Assembly: GCF_003583725.1 (NCBI RefSeq)
Contig: NZ_QXTF01000002.1
Location: 372,001 to 436,000 of the forward strand
Reading direction: 5' to 3'
Length of the DNA: 64,000 nt
From: Sphingomonas edaphi
GTDB taxonomy: Bacteria > Pseudomonadota > Alphaproteobacteria > Sphingomonadales > Sphingomonadaceae
This document shows positions 33,524-42,774 of the stretch, one piece after another (within the stretch, counting starts at the first letter, position 1; the number at the start of each line of letters is the position of its first letter). The notes under the pieces were generated by a model. That model ran no database searches, was not told where the DNA came from, and saw only the letters and a list, made by a program, of their open reading frames with translations. A program made the translations under genes and the position numbers.

Positions 33524-34594
33524 TCAGAGCTGCGCGGCTTGCGCCTGTGTAAGGGCGAGATCGGCCAACAGCTCCAGCTGTCCGACCATCTGCGCGGCAT
33601 GGGCGGAGGATGCGTTGCCGCGCGCCAACCGGCCCTTGATGCCATGCAGGATGGCCGCCAGCCGAAACATGACGAAGACCATCAGATAGTCGACATGGGG
33701 CAGTTGGTCGCGGCCGGTCCGACGGCAATAGGCCGTGACATAATCTTCTTCCGATGGAATGCCGAGCGCAGTGAGGTCGAGCCCAGCTAGGCCAGTGAAA
33801 ATCCCGGCTGGCATCCGATACATCAATAGGTGGTAGACGAAGTCCGCGGTCGGATCGCCGACCGTGGACAGTTCCCAGTCGAGGACCGCGATCACTCGCG
33901 GCTCCGCGGGTGCAAAAATCATATTGTCGCAGCGGAAGTCGCCGTGAACGACCCGGGCATCCCCGCTGTCAGCCGGCAGATGCTTCTGCAGCCAGTCTAC
34001 CAGTGCATCCATCTGCGGCAGGCGGCCGGCATCATTGTCCTGTACGTACTGCTTCGACCAGCGAGCGACTTGCCGCTCGACGAAGCCGCTGGCCCGGCCG
34101 TAATCCCCCAGTCCGATTTTGTCGGGATCGTAGCTGTGCAATTGGGCAATGGTTGCGTTCATGGCGTCGAAGTGGGCGGCGCGGGCCTCGCGGGACAATC
34201 CGGGAAAGGACGCTTCCCACACAATGCGCCCATCAACCATGTCCATGACGAAAAAGGGTGTGCCGATGACGTTCTCGTCCTCGCACAGGCCGTGGACGTG
34301 CGGCACGGGGAACGCCTGTCTGCCGAGCGCGGCCATGACGCGCGCCTCGCGGTCGATGGCATGGGCGCCAGGAAGTAGCTTGCCCGGCGGCTTGCGTCGG
34401 AGGACGAATGAGCGACCTGACGGCGTATCTAGGCGGTATGTCGGGTTGGACTGGCCACCCTTGAACTGGCTGACACTCAGTGGTCCTTCGAAGCCCTCGA
34501 CATGTTCCGCCATCCAGTCTTCAAGAGGGGCCAAGTCGAAGCGCAGCCGTTCGCTTACGTCGCGTGTTCCGCTATTCGCTTCGGTACGGTCCAT
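33524..34594 (-). CDS. Aminoglycoside-phosphotransferase-fold kinase (ACAD10/11-like)
   Basis: A 356-residue kinase-fold protein. The glycine/Lys segment FKGGQSNPTYRLDTPSGRSFVLRRKPPG is followed by the catalytic loop VHGDFRCDNMIF and the metal-binding VLDWELSTVGDPTAD. This is the same arrangement as in the kinase domain of mammalian ACAD10/ACAD11, which acts on hydroxyacyl substrates; relatives are often annotated phosphotransferase family. It starts at ATG 34594 (also possible at 34606) and diverges from the metallophosphoesterase gene. The substrate is not known. Confidence 0.87.
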   Translation of the reverse strand: MDRTEANSGTRDVSERLRFDLAPLEDWMAEHVEGFEGPLSVSQFKGGQSNPTYRLDTPSGRSFVLRRKPPGKLLPGAHAIDREARVMAALGRQAFPVPHVHGLCEDENVIGTPFFVMDMVDGRIVWEASFPGLSREARAAHFDAMNATIAQLHSYDPDKIGLGDYGRASGFVERQVARWSKQYVQDNDAGRLPQMDALVDWLQKHLPADSGDARVVHGDFRCDNMIFAPAEPRVIAVLDWELSTVGDPTADFVYHLLMYRMPAGIFTGLAGLDLTALGIPSEEDYVTAYCRRTGRDQLPHVDYLMVFVMFRLAAILHGIKGRLARGNASSAHAAQMVGQLELLADLALTQAQAAQL

Positions 34595-34651
34595 GTGCCA
34601 AAGCATGGAAGCGGTTCGGAGCGAATGCAATCAACCCGCGTTCTCGTCTCC

Positions 34652-35503
34652 ATGGCCAGACTAATCCATCTCTCCGACCTGCATTTTGGAGCGCATGACG
34701 ACCGCCTTGTTCGGGCGGTCGAGGATCGCATCGACGAAGTAAAACCCGATCTCGTCGTCATCTCAGGTGACTTTACCCAGCGTGCTCGAACCGAGCAGTT
34801 CGAGCAGGCATGCCAGTTTCTCGAGCGCCTTAAAGCCGCGGGGCATGAGGTGCTCGGCGTACCGGGGAATCATGACGTTCCGTTATACGATGTCCTGCGA
34901 CGTTTCCTGTCGCCGCTGACGCGTTATCGTCGCTACATCGACGAGACGCTTTGCCCATTCCACGAACTGCCCGACGCCGCCGTTCTCGGCATCAATACAG
35001 CGCGGTCGCTCACTTTCAAGGATGGGCGCATTAACAATGAGCAGGTCGCCTACATCAATCAGACCTTCGCCAAAACCCGTGATGCAGCGACCCGCATTCT
35101 CGTGACCCATCACCCCATGTTCGCGCTTCCGGTCGGCGATGGGCCGGAACTGGGCAAAGCCATTGGGCGGCAGGAGCTTGCGCTGGGCGCGGTAGCGGAT
35201 GCCGGGGTCGACCTGCTGCTGGCCGGTCACAACCATCGCGCATCGGCCCATCATGCCAAAGATCTGGTAACCGACGCAGGGTCCGCGCTGGTCGTGCAGG
35301 CCGGGACAGCGACTTCGACCAGACTTCGTGACGAGGAGCAGAGCTTCAACCTGATCGAAACGGGACAAGGCGAGGTGACTGTCGCGGTCCAGGCATGGGA
35401 CGGCAAAGGATATGCGAGTCAGGATGCTACGCGTTTCGTGCGACGCGGTGAGCATTGGGAGACGGCAGGCGGCGAGCAGTTAGCCGAGGCGCCGGAGGGT
35501 TGA
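34652..35503 (+). CDS. Calcineurin-like metallophosphoesterase
   Basis: A 283-residue di-metal phosphoesterase. All motifs are present: DLHFG (HLSDLHFGAHDD), SGDFTQRA, GNHDVPL, THHPMFALP and AGHNHRAS. The set is typical of the CpdA/Icc-like cyclic-nucleotide phosphodiesterase and YfcE groups. Given two cyclase genes in this window, cAMP hydrolysis is possible, but nothing in the sequence proves it. Starts MARLIHLSD at ATG 34652. Confidence 0.9.
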   Translation: MARLIHLSDLHFGAHDDRLVRAVEDRIDEVKPDLVVISGDFTQRARTEQFEQACQFLERLKAAGHEVLGVPGNHDVPLYDVLRRFLSPLTRYRRYIDETLCPFHELPDAAVLGINTARSLTFKDGRINNEQVAYINQTFAKTRDAATRILVTHHPMFALPVGDGPELGKAIGRQELALGAVADAGVDLLLAGHNHRASAHHAKDLVTDAGSALVVQAGTATSTRLRDEEQSFNLIETGQGEVTVAVQAWDGKGYASQDATRFVRRGEHWETAGGEQLAEAPEG

Positions 35504-35548
35504 GTCCGCTCTCCAATCCCGACTAATGCCGCGAAAACAGGAGAGACG

Positions 35549-36394
35549 ATGGACCTGCCTCACTTCGACCTCGGTGACTTCGTCCGCCGGGTGCTTGCCG
35601 AAGACCTAGGATCGGGCGGCGATGTGACCTCAAAGGCAACTATCGACCCGACCGCCCGTTTCACTGCCGAAATGAAATGCCGCGAGCCAATCGTGGTCGC
35701 GGGTCTCGACATCGCTCTTGCTTTCTTCAAGGCACTCGACGGCGAGGTGCTGATCGAGCGTCTAGTCAAGGATGGCGACGCGGTGGTGGCCGGGACGGTT
35801 CTCTTGCGCCTGGAGGGCAACGCGAGGGCGATGCTCGCCGCCGAGCGATCGGCGCTTAACACGCTGCAGCATCTCTCAGGGATCGCGACCATGGCGCGGC
35901 GCTACGCCGATGAAATCGCGGGGACTGGTGCAACTTTGCTTGACACTCGCAAGACCATTCCTGGTCTTCGCCTCTTGGAAAAATATGCGGCACGTATGGG
36001 CGGGGCTGAGAACCACCGGATGCGGATGGATGACGGCCTGCTCATCAAGGACAATCATGTAGGCGTGCGCGGTGGCGTGGCCGAAGCAGTGCGCGCGGCG
36101 AAAGCTTATGACAGCGGATTGCAGATCCAGGTCGAGGTCGACCGAATAGAGCAGATAGAACCGGCTCTCGAAGCCGGTGCGCAGCGGCTGCTCCTCGATA
36201 ATATGAAGCCCGAAACATTGCGGGAGGCCGTCGCGCTGGTTGCTGGTCGAGTTCCGCTCGAGGCATCGGGCGGCGTCAACCTTGATACGATCCGAGCAAT
36301 TGCCGAAACCGGCGTCGATTATATCTCGGTCGGGCGCATTACCCAGTCGGCCCCTGCAGTGGACATTGGGCTGGATTATGTGCTGAGCGCCTGA
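35549..36394 (+). CDS. nadC: Nicotinate-nucleotide pyrophosphorylase (carboxylating)
   Basis: A 281-residue quinolinate phosphoribosyltransferase that makes nicotinate mononucleotide from quinolinate and PRPP in de novo NAD synthesis. Diagnostic stretches: EDLGSGGDVTSKAT, LNTLQHLSGIAT, DTRKTIPGLRLLEKYA, GGAENHRMRMDDGLLIKDNH and the closing ASGGVNLDTIRAIAETGVDYISVGRIT. AGGAGAG precedes ATG 35549. No nadA or nadB is seen nearby. Confidence 0.97.
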   Translation: MDLPHFDLGDFVRRVLAEDLGSGGDVTSKATIDPTARFTAEMKCREPIVVAGLDIALAFFKALDGEVLIERLVKDGDAVVAGTVLLRLEGNARAMLAAERSALNTLQHLSGIATMARRYADEIAGTGATLLDTRKTIPGLRLLEKYAARMGGAENHRMRMDDGLLIKDNHVGVRGGVAEAVRAAKAYDSGLQIQVEVDRIEQIEPALEAGAQRLLLDNMKPETLREAVALVAGRVPLEASGGVNLDTIRAIAETGVDYISVGRITQSAPAVDIGLDYVLSA

Positions 36395-36450
36395 CGCATT
36401 TTTTCCGCGCCAAGCGGGCCCTTGCGGCTTATAGGGGCCTCAAACGACAT

Positions 36451-37869
36451 GTGGAGAGGCAATTGTTCAAAGGGTTGAAGCCCATCCTGTATGGCGGCCG
36501 TGAAGTCTGGCCGCTGGTTGAGGGCGGAAAAGGCGTTTCGGCGACCAACCATGCCAGCAGCGGCGCTTGGGCCGCAGCAGGTGGCATCGGCACCGTGTCC
36601 GCGGTCAACGCCGACAGCTATGACCCCGAAGGCCGCATCATCCCGCAGGTCTACAAGTCTTTGACGCGGCGCGAGCGTCACGAGGAACTGATCCAATATG
36701 CGATCGACGGCGCCGTAGCGCAGGTCCAGCGCGCGCATGACATTGCCGGTGGTAAGGGCGCGATTAACATCAACGTCCTCTGGGAAATGGGCGGTGCGCA
36801 GCGCGTCCTCGAAGGCGTCCTGGAACGCACCAAGGGCCTGGTCGCCGGCGTTACCTGCGGCGCGGGCATGCCCTACAAGCTGAGTGAGATCGCTGCGCAC
36901 CACGGCGTTACCTACCTACCGATCATTTCGTCGGGCCGCGCATTTCGTGCATTGTGGAAGCGGGCCTATTCGAAGGCCGCCGAATGGCTGAGCGCTGTTG
37001 TTTACGAAGACCCGTGGCTGGCGGGCGGTCATAACGGCCTGTCGAACGCCGAAGATCCGCGCAAGCCGCAGGACCCCTATCCCCGCGTCGCTGAGCTTCG
37101 TGCCGTAATGCGCGAGGGTGGCATTTCCGACGACGTGCCGATCGTCATGGCGGGCGGCGTGTGGCGGCTGGACGAGTGGAACAACTGGATCGACAACCCC
37201 GAACTTGGGCAGATCATGTTCCAGTTCGGAACCCGGCCGCTGCTGACGCAGGAAAGCCCGATCCCGCCGGACTGGAAGGCGCGGTTGATGACGCTCGAGG
37301 AAGGCGACGTCCTGCTCCATCGTTTCTCGCCGACCGGCTTTTATTCGTCCGCCGTACGCAACCCGTTCCTTCGCAACCTGGAAGCGCGCAGCGAGCGGCA
37401 GATCGCTTTCACCAAGGAAGCGATCGGTGACCATGCGTTTGAGCTGGACGTAGGCATTGGCACTAAGAAGAATTATTGGGTGACCAAGGGTGACCTCCAG
37501 CACGCCCGCGAGTGGTATGGTGCCGGGTTTACCAACGCGATGAAGACGCCGGACGACACGCTGGTGTTCGTCACGCCGGAGGAAGAAAAGATCATCCGCA
37601 AGGATCAGGCGGACTGTATGGGCTGTCTTTCGCAATGCAGCTTTTCCAGCTGGGCGGACAACGAGAAGAATAGCACCGGGCGCTTGGCTGACCCGCGCAG
37701 CTTCTGCATCCAGAAGACGCTGCAGGACATCGCGCACGGCGGACCAGTCGAGGAAAACCTGATGTTCGCAGGTCACGCCGCGTTCCGGTTCAAGTCGGAC
37801 CCCTTCTATTCGAACGGGTTCGTTCCGACCGTGAAGCAGCTCGTCGATCGTATCCTGACCGGGGCCTAG
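36451..37869 (+). CDS. Nitronate-monooxygenase-like flavoprotein with a C-terminal cysteine cluster
   Basis: A 472-residue TIM-barrel flavin enzyme of the NAD(P)H-dependent flavin oxidoreductase/2-nitropropane dioxygenase group. Recognisable: WPLVEGGKGVSATNHASSGAWAAAGGIGTVS, the Gly-rich VAGVTCGAGMPYKL, GGHNGLSN and IVMAGGVWRL for FMN phosphate. Near residue 389 it carries C389-x2-C392-x3-C396 and another Cys in RSFCIQ, a possible Fe-S or zinc site that classical nitronate monooxygenases lack. The GTG 36451 start is chosen; TTG 36463 is an alternative. It begins 56 bases after nadC. Confidence 0.8.
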   Translation: MERQLFKGLKPILYGGREVWPLVEGGKGVSATNHASSGAWAAAGGIGTVSAVNADSYDPEGRIIPQVYKSLTRRERHEELIQYAIDGAVAQVQRAHDIAGGKGAININVLWEMGGAQRVLEGVLERTKGLVAGVTCGAGMPYKLSEIAAHHGVTYLPIISSGRAFRALWKRAYSKAAEWLSAVVYEDPWLAGGHNGLSNAEDPRKPQDPYPRVAELRAVMREGGISDDVPIVMAGGVWRLDEWNNWIDNPELGQIMFQFGTRPLLTQESPIPPDWKARLMTLEEGDVLLHRFSPTGFYSSAVRNPFLRNLEARSERQIAFTKEAIGDHAFELDVGIGTKKNYWVTKGDLQHAREWYGAGFTNAMKTPDDTLVFVTPEEEKIIRKDQADCMGCLSQCSFSSWADNEKNSTGRLADPRSFCIQKTLQDIAHGGPVEENLMFAGHAAFRFKSDPFYSNGFVPTVKQLVDRILTGA

Positions 37870-37872
37870 GCC

Positions 37873-38346
37873 GTGAAGCGGGGGCTTTTCATCGCCGGCT
37901 TGCTGACCCTCGCCACCGTGGCGAGCGCACAGGACAAGACGCCACCCTATTGGGCGTCGATTGCATCGGGCGAGGCGATGATGCGCACAGGGCCGGGGCG
38001 CAACTACCCTGGCGTCTGGCTTTACCAGCGACGCGACCTGCCTATCCGCGTGATTCAGGTCTATCCCAACTGGCGCAAGATCGAGGATCCCGACGGTCAG
38101 CAGGGATGGATGCTGGTTACCCTGCTGAGCGACCGCCGCACGGGCATTATCAAGCCTGGCGAACCGCGTGACATCCGGGTACGCGCCGACGGATCAGCTC
38201 CCGTGCGTTACCGAGCCGAGGCGGGCGTCGTCGGCCGCATCGACAATTGCGACGGAAGCTGGTGTCACATCCAGATCGGGAAGCGCGAAGGCTATATCGC
38301 GCAGACCGATATCTGGGGCGTCGACGCAGGCGAACAACTCGATTGA
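37873..38346 (+). CDS. Exported SH3-domain protein
   Basis: A 157-residue protein with signal peptide MKRGLFIAGLLTLATVASA. Two bacterial SH3-like repeats follow (about residues 28-85: YWASIASGEAMMRTGPGRNYPGVWLYQRRDLPIRVIQVYPNWRKIEDPDGQQGWMLVTLLS; about 95-150). The family is usually periplasmic and may bind cell-wall peptides. GTG 37873 starts three bases after the previous stop codon, so it is likely cotranscribed with it. Confidence 0.88.
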   Translation: MKRGLFIAGLLTLATVASAQDKTPPYWASIASGEAMMRTGPGRNYPGVWLYQRRDLPIRVIQVYPNWRKIEDPDGQQGWMLVTLLSDRRTGIIKPGEPRDIRVRADGSAPVRYRAEAGVVGRIDNCDGSWCHIQIGKREGYIAQTDIWGVDAGEQLD

Positions 38347-38500
38347 GGCAAAGGGCCCTTGGCGTCTCTGGCTGGCGTTGACCAAAGTCTACGTCAGCTA
38401 TTTCGGTGACGCCCAAGCCGGCACGGAGCGCGTTCGGCGCTGACGGCTTGGCATTGGACGCATTGCCGGAGGTCGAATGCATAGCTTGAGCGGGCATGCG

Positions 38501-39268
38501 CTAGAACAGCATCCGTCCCATCCACATTGCCATCGCGACCATCATCACATTTTCGGTCAGCGAGACGAAGCCGAGCGGGACGTTGGAAGATCCCCCGACG
38601 CAGGCGCATTTCAATTCGCGCTTGTCAACATAGACCGCCTTGAACACGGACACCGCGCCCTCCAGTCCGATGAACAGTGCAATCGGCACCGACAGCCAAG
38701 TTAGCCGGTCAGCGACCATGAGTACGCCTGCTGCGCCTTCGAGGAATGGGTAGAGGCTTGCGTAGGGCACCCAGCGGCGCGACAGCAGGTCATAGTTGAG
38801 GAACATAGACGAGAATTTCTCAACGTCCTGCAACTTCAGCAAGGCAAGCACGGTCATCGAAAGGCCGATGAACCATTCGCCGGCCCGCACGGTCAGCGGT
38901 GTCCCGAAGACCGATGCGCTGAGCGCCAACGCCGCTAACGCAGTCATCGAGAAGAGCGCGATCACGGGTACATAACTGGTCGTGCCGGTCGGCCGCACGG
39001 CCTTGCCAAAAAATCGGTTTAGCTCGTCGAAGCCGCCGACCCTTTCTCCGCCGATGAAGATTTGCGGCGTTGTGGCCACGCCATGCGTCGCCTTGAATGC
39101 ATCGACAGCTTCGCGGGTGGTCAAGTGGCGGTCCTCGACCTGGTAGCCGCGACTTTCGAGCAGGTGCTTCGCTTTCAGGCCGAACGGGCAGATATGCCCG
39201 GGCATTACCATTCGATACAGCGTGGCCTTCCTCACCATTTGGGATTCGACATATTCAAGCTTGGTCAT
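38501..39268 (-). CDS. Glutaredoxin-MauE/DoxX fusion membrane protein
   Basis: A 255-residue protein. The N-terminal glutaredoxin-like domain (MVMPGHICPFGLKAKHLLESRGYQVEDRHL .. VATTPQIFIGGERVGGFDELN) has a single active-site Cys, CPFG. It is joined to a MauE/DoxX-type membrane domain with four segments (residues about 100-250). Redox-linked membrane roles are known for this type. I start it at ATG 39268 (MTKLEYV), with GGAAGG upstream, and not at ATG 39304, because the MerR-type promoter would begin transcription near 39300, just inside the longer version. Confidence 0.82.
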   Translation of the reverse strand: MTKLEYVESQMVRKATLYRMVMPGHICPFGLKAKHLLESRGYQVEDRHLTTREAVDAFKATHGVATTPQIFIGGERVGGFDELNRFFGKAVRPTGTTSYVPVIALFSMTALAALALSASVFGTPLTVRAGEWFIGLSMTVLALLKLQDVEKFSSMFLNYDLLSRRWVPYASLYPFLEGAAGVLMVADRLTWLSVPIALFIGLEGAVSVFKAVYVDKRELKCACVGGSSNVPLGFVSLTENVMMVAMAMWMGRMLF

Positions 39269-39306
39269 CGGGGGTCGTCCTTCCCTGTTCAACGAGTCGG
39301 ACATGG

Positions 39307-39337
39307 CTTTAGCTCCCGTACCATGGTACGGAGTCAA
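39307..39337 (-). promoter_or_regulatory. MerR-type promoter/operator for the glutaredoxin-MauE gene
   Basis: On the minus strand TTGACT (39337-39332) and CTAAAG (39312-39307) are separated by 19 bases, longer than normal. The spacer holds the palindrome CCGTACCATGGTACGG (39316-39331), next to TTGACT as in the Tn501 mer promoter. It lies between the divergent genes and adjoins the merR ATG at 39340. Confidence 0.78.
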
Positions 39338-39339
39338 GT

Positions 39340-39723
39340 ATGGTAGATTTGACCATCGGAACGCTGGCAGCCCAAGCAGGCGTTGGGGTGGAGACGGTGC
39401 GGTTCTACCAGCGAAAGGGGCTGCTAGCCGTCCCGGCGCGCGCGGGGGGCATCAGGCGTTATTCGACGGCGGATGTCGAACGCATTCGATTTATCAAGCG
39501 GGCGCAAGCCGCCGGGTTTACCTTGTCGGAAATCGCCGAACTGATCGCGCTGGATGCCGGTGAGGACCGGGCGCGGGCTCGCGAACTCGCAGGCTCAAGG
39601 ATCGCCGCGCTTGACGAAAAAATTGAAGAACTGAAGCAGGCGCGCGCATCACTGGCCCGACTTGCCCGCGAATGCAGCGAGGCCGGGCAGGGGCCGTGCC
39701 CGATCATCGCGTCGTTCGAGTGA
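39340..39723 (+). CDS. MerR-family transcriptional regulator (mercury-sensor-like, lacking one Cys)
   Basis: A 127-residue dimeric regulator. The winged HTH is LTIGTLAAQAGVGVETVRFYQRKGLL with RRYSTADVERIRFIKRAQAAGFTLSEI, the dimer helix runs about 85-110 and the C-terminus is ECSEAGQGPCPIIASF. In Tn501 MerR three cysteines bind Hg(II); the two C-terminal ones (C117 and C126 type) are matched, but the first (C82 type) is replaced, here in ALDAGEDRARA. It probably still senses a thiophilic metal or redox signal. It activates the divergent gene from the promoter above. Confidence 0.88.
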   Translation: MVDLTIGTLAAQAGVGVETVRFYQRKGLLAVPARAGGIRRYSTADVERIRFIKRAQAAGFTLSEIAELIALDAGEDRARARELAGSRIAALDEKIEELKQARASLARLARECSEAGQGPCPIIASFE

Positions 39724-39763
39724 GGGTTTGGCAGCGCTCTCCGAAGCGCCGCCCGAATGCGTT

Positions 39764-40213
39764 TTACTTGGCCTTCACCGCGTCCGGCGCAGCCATATAG
39801 GCGACGCGCTTCACGGTCAGTTTTTCGCCCTTGTCACTGGTGGTTTCCATCGATTGGCCGATCTCGACCGGCGAGGTCGTCCAGCAGGTCTCGCCTTCCT
39901 TGTCCATCGCGCTGGTGAAGCAGGCCTTGCCGTCCTTCATAACCGACGTGCCATGGTCGACATGCTCGGTGCCTGACCAAGCAATGTAGTTTCCACTGGC
40001 GTCGACCGTTTCCATCATCGGCTTGCCGTCCTGAGTGAACTCCCAGGTCGTTTCGTTGAGTTGGAAAGCTGCGGGCGTCGCCAAGTTGGCGTCCATCACA
40101 TTTTCATCCATCGCCATATTTTCTTCGGCGATGATTTCGTTGGTGGTGTCTGCGGGCTTGCTGCACGCGATGAGCGCCAGCACGGCCAGTGAGGTCATCA
40201 CTATCCGCATCAT
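39764..40213 (-). CDS. Small lipoprotein of unknown function
   Basis: A 149-residue protein with signal MMRIVMTSLAVLALIAC (lipobox LIAC). The body, NETTWEFTQDGKPMMETVDASGNYIAWSGTEHVDHGTSVMKDGKACFTSAMDKEGETCWTTSPVEIGQSMETTSDKGEKLTVKRVAY, has two Cys and repeated beta-strand-like units. I know it only as a pattern found in sphingomonads. GGGAGAG precedes ATG 40213. It is 49 bases upstream of, and on the same strand as, the thiolase stop region, but separate transcription is possible. Confidence 0.82.
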   Translation of the reverse strand: MMRIVMTSLAVLALIACSKPADTTNEIIAEENMAMDENVMDANLATPAAFQLNETTWEFTQDGKPMMETVDASGNYIAWSGTEHVDHGTSVMKDGKACFTSAMDKEGETCWTTSPVEIGQSMETTSDKGEKLTVKRVAYMAAPDAVKAK

Positions 40214-40281
40214 CTCTCTCCCTGTTGTGACGAGGGGAGTCGCGTTAGCAGTTTTCGGCGCCTAGCGCACGAGCCGAGCGG

Positions 40282-41466
40282 TCAGGCCAGTTCGACCGCG
40301 ATCGCCGTAGCCTCGCCGCCGCCGATGCACAGGCTGGCCACGCCGCGCTTCAGCCCCTTGGCCTGCAGCGCACCGATCAGCGTGACGAGGATGCGCGTGC
40401 CGCTGGCACCGATCGGATGGCCTAGCGCGGTTGCGCCGCCGTGGACGTTGATCTTTTCGTGCGGGATGCCGAGGTCCTTCATCGCAAACATGGCGACGCA
40501 GGCGAAGGCTTCGTTGACTTCCCACAGATCAACGTCGGCGACGGTCCAGCCGGCCTTCTTCAGCACCTTCTCGATCGCACCGGCGGGAGCGACGGTAAAT
40601 TCGCTGGGTTCGCGCGCATGGGCGGCGCTGGCGACGATAGTTGCGATCGGCTTCAGGCCTTTCGCCTCCGCATCCGCCTGACGGGCGAGCACAACGGCCG
40701 CCGCGCCGTCGCTTATTGACGAGCTGGTCGCGGCGGTGATGGTGCCATCCTTGGCAAATGCAGGCTTTAGCGTCGGAATCTTGTCGGGACGGCCACGGCC
40801 CGGCGCTTCGTCGGTGTCGACGACAGCCTCGCCACCACGTCCTTGAATGGTGACGGGGGCGATTTCTTTCGCAAATGCGCCGCTTTCGATTGCGGCCTTG
40901 GCGCGCGACAGGCTTTCGATGGAATAATTGTCCATCTCCTCCCGGGTCAGCTGATATTCGTCGGCGGTGCATTGGGCAAAGGTGCCCATGGCGCGGCCCG
41001 CTTCGTACGCATCCTCGAGGCCGTCGAGGAACATATGGTCATAGGCCGTGTCATGGCCGATGCGCGCGCCCGAACGATGCTTCTTCAACAGGTAGGGAGC
41101 GTTGGTCATCGATTCCATGCCGCCGGCGACGATGAGGTCGGCATTGCCGGCCTTAAGCGCTTCCTCACCCATGATGACGGTCTGCATGCCTGAACCGCAC
41201 ACCTTGTTGACGGTGGTCGCCTGCACCGATTTGGGCAGGCCGGCCTTGATCGCCGCCTGGCGGGCCGGCGCCTGGCCGAGGCCGGCGGGCAGAACGCAGC
41301 CCATGTAGATGCGGTCGATCTCGTCGCCCTTCACGCCCGCGCGCTCGACCGCCGCCTTGACGGCGGTGGCGCCGAGGTCGGTCGCGGACACGTCCGCTAG
41401 CGCGCCTTGCATAGACCCCATAGGCGTGCGCGCGATGGACAGGATGACGATGGGATCGGTGGCCAT
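40282..41466 (-). CDS. Acetyl-CoA C-acetyltransferase (thiolase)
   Basis: A 394-residue thiolase starting MATDPIVIL at ATG 41466. The nucleophilic Cys is in VNKVCGSGMQTV, the His in NVHGGATALGHPIGASGTRI and the second Cys in LCIGGGEATA. It interconverts acetyl-CoA and acetoacetyl-CoA (or 2-methylacetoacetyl-CoA). With isovaleryl-CoA dehydrogenase divergent at 41570 and the carboxylase and HSD10 genes nearby, a role in branched-chain amino-acid breakdown is likely. Its start lies 103 bases from that gene, with the promoters between. Confidence 0.93.
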   Translation of the reverse strand: MATDPIVILSIARTPMGSMQGALADVSATDLGATAVKAAVERAGVKGDEIDRIYMGCVLPAGLGQAPARQAAIKAGLPKSVQATTVNKVCGSGMQTVIMGEEALKAGNADLIVAGGMESMTNAPYLLKKHRSGARIGHDTAYDHMFLDGLEDAYEAGRAMGTFAQCTADEYQLTREEMDNYSIESLSRAKAAIESGAFAKEIAPVTIQGRGGEAVVDTDEAPGRGRPDKIPTLKPAFAKDGTITAATSSSISDGAAAVVLARQADAEAKGLKPIATIVASAAHAREPSEFTVAPAGAIEKVLKKAGWTVADVDLWEVNEAFACVAMFAMKDLGIPHEKINVHGGATALGHPIGASGTRILVTLIGALQAKGLKRGVASLCIGGGEATAIAVELA

Positions 41467-41569
41467 GTGAAATCGACTCCGTGAAATTTGTTGCACTGCA
41501 CATAGGCCTGCGGGCTGCCTTGTCCAAGACCTTGCGCCGCGCTAGTCGCCCGTCCGACAGGAGAGACAG

Positions 41570-42724
41570 ATGAGCGACATGCCCGGCCTCGATTTCGACC
41601 TTGGCGAATTGGCGGATACGATCCGCGACACGACGCAGCGCTTCGCGGCCGACCGCATCGCGCCGATTGCCGCCGAAATCGACGAGAAGGACGAATTTCC
41701 CAAGCAGCTTTGGCCGGAAATGGGCGAGCTTGGTCTGCACGGGATCACTGTCGAGGAGGAGTGGGGCGGGCTTGGCCTTGGCTACCTTGAGCATGTCGTG
41801 GCACAGGAGGAAGTAGCGCGCGCGTCGGCGTCGGTCGGCCTCAGCTATGGTGCCCATTCCAACCTGTGCATCAATCAAATCCGCCGCTGGGCGAACGAGG
41901 AGCAGAAGCGCAAATATCTTCCCAAGCTGATCAGCGGCGAACATGTCGGTGCGCTGGCGATGAGCGAGGCGGGAGCGGGCAGCGACGTCGTCTCGATGAA
42001 GCTGAAGGCGGAAAAGTCGGGCAACGGATATCGTCTTAACGGCACGAAGTTTTGGATCACCAACGGCGCCTATGCCGACACGCTGGTTGTCTATGCCAAG
42101 ACCGGCGAAGGATCGCGCGGCATCACCACCTTTCTGATCGAGAAAGGGATGGAGGGCTTTTCCATCGGCCAGAAGATCGACAAGTGCGGCATGCGCGGGT
42201 CGCCCACTTGCGAACTGGTGTTCGACGACTGCTTCGTTCCGGCCGAAAACGTGATGGGCCCCGAAAACGGCGGCGTAGGGGTGCTGATGAGCGGCCTTGA
42301 TTATGAGCGCACCGTGTTGGCCGGTATCCAGCTGGGCATCATGCAGGCCTGCCTCGACGTGGTCATTCCTTATGTCCGCGAGCGCAAACAGTTCGGGACG
42401 GCGATTGGTTCTTTCCAGCTGATGCAGGCAAAAGTCGCCGACATGTATGTCGCGCTGAATTCGGCGCGCGCCTATGTCTATGCGGTGGCGAAGAATTGCG
42501 ACGCCGGGCGGACGACGCGCTTCGACGCGGCGGGCGCGATCCTTCTGGCGAGCGAAAGTGCCTTTAAGGTGGCGGGTGAGGCGGTGCAGGCACTAGGCGG
42601 CGCGGGTTACACGAAGGACTGGCCGGTCGAACGTTACATGCGCGACGCCAAGCTGCTCGACATCGGCGCGGGGACCAACGAGATCCGCCGCATGCTGATT
42701 GGGCGTGAGCTGATCGGGGCTTAG
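41570..42724 (+). CDS. ivd: Isovaleryl-CoA dehydrogenase
   Basis: A 384-residue FAD enzyme of leucine catabolism converting isovaleryl-CoA to 3-methylcrotonyl-CoA. It has the acyl-CoA dehydrogenase signatures ([53 protein letters not shown]). The catalytic Glu is in [27 protein letters not shown], the position used in isovaleryl-CoA dehydrogenases rather than the C-terminal one. AGGAGAG precedes ATG 41570. The product is the substrate of the MccAB carboxylase encoded 3 kb downstream. Confidence 0.93.
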   Translation: MSDMPGLDFDLGELADTIRDTTQRFAADRIAPIAAEIDEKDEFPKQLWPEMGELGLHGITVEEEWGGLGLGYLEHVVAQEEVARASASVGLSYGAHSNLCINQIRRWANEEQKRKYLPKLISGEHVGALAMSEAGAGSDVVSMKLKAEKSGNGYRLNGTKFWITNGAYADTLVVYAKTGEGSRGITTFLIEKGMEGFSIGQKIDKCGMRGSPTCELVFDDCFVPAENVMGPENGGVGVLMSGLDYERTVLAGIQLGIMQACLDVVIPYVRERKQFGTAIGSFQLMQAKVADMYVALNSARAYVYAVAKNCDAGRTTRFDAAGAILLASESAFKVAGEAVQALGGAGYTKDWPVERYMRDAKLLDIGAGTNEIRRMLIGRELIGA

Positions 42725-42774
42725 TTTCGCAGGCGTTCCGTGGTAGATGCCCCTTCGCAACGAAGGGGGCTTCA

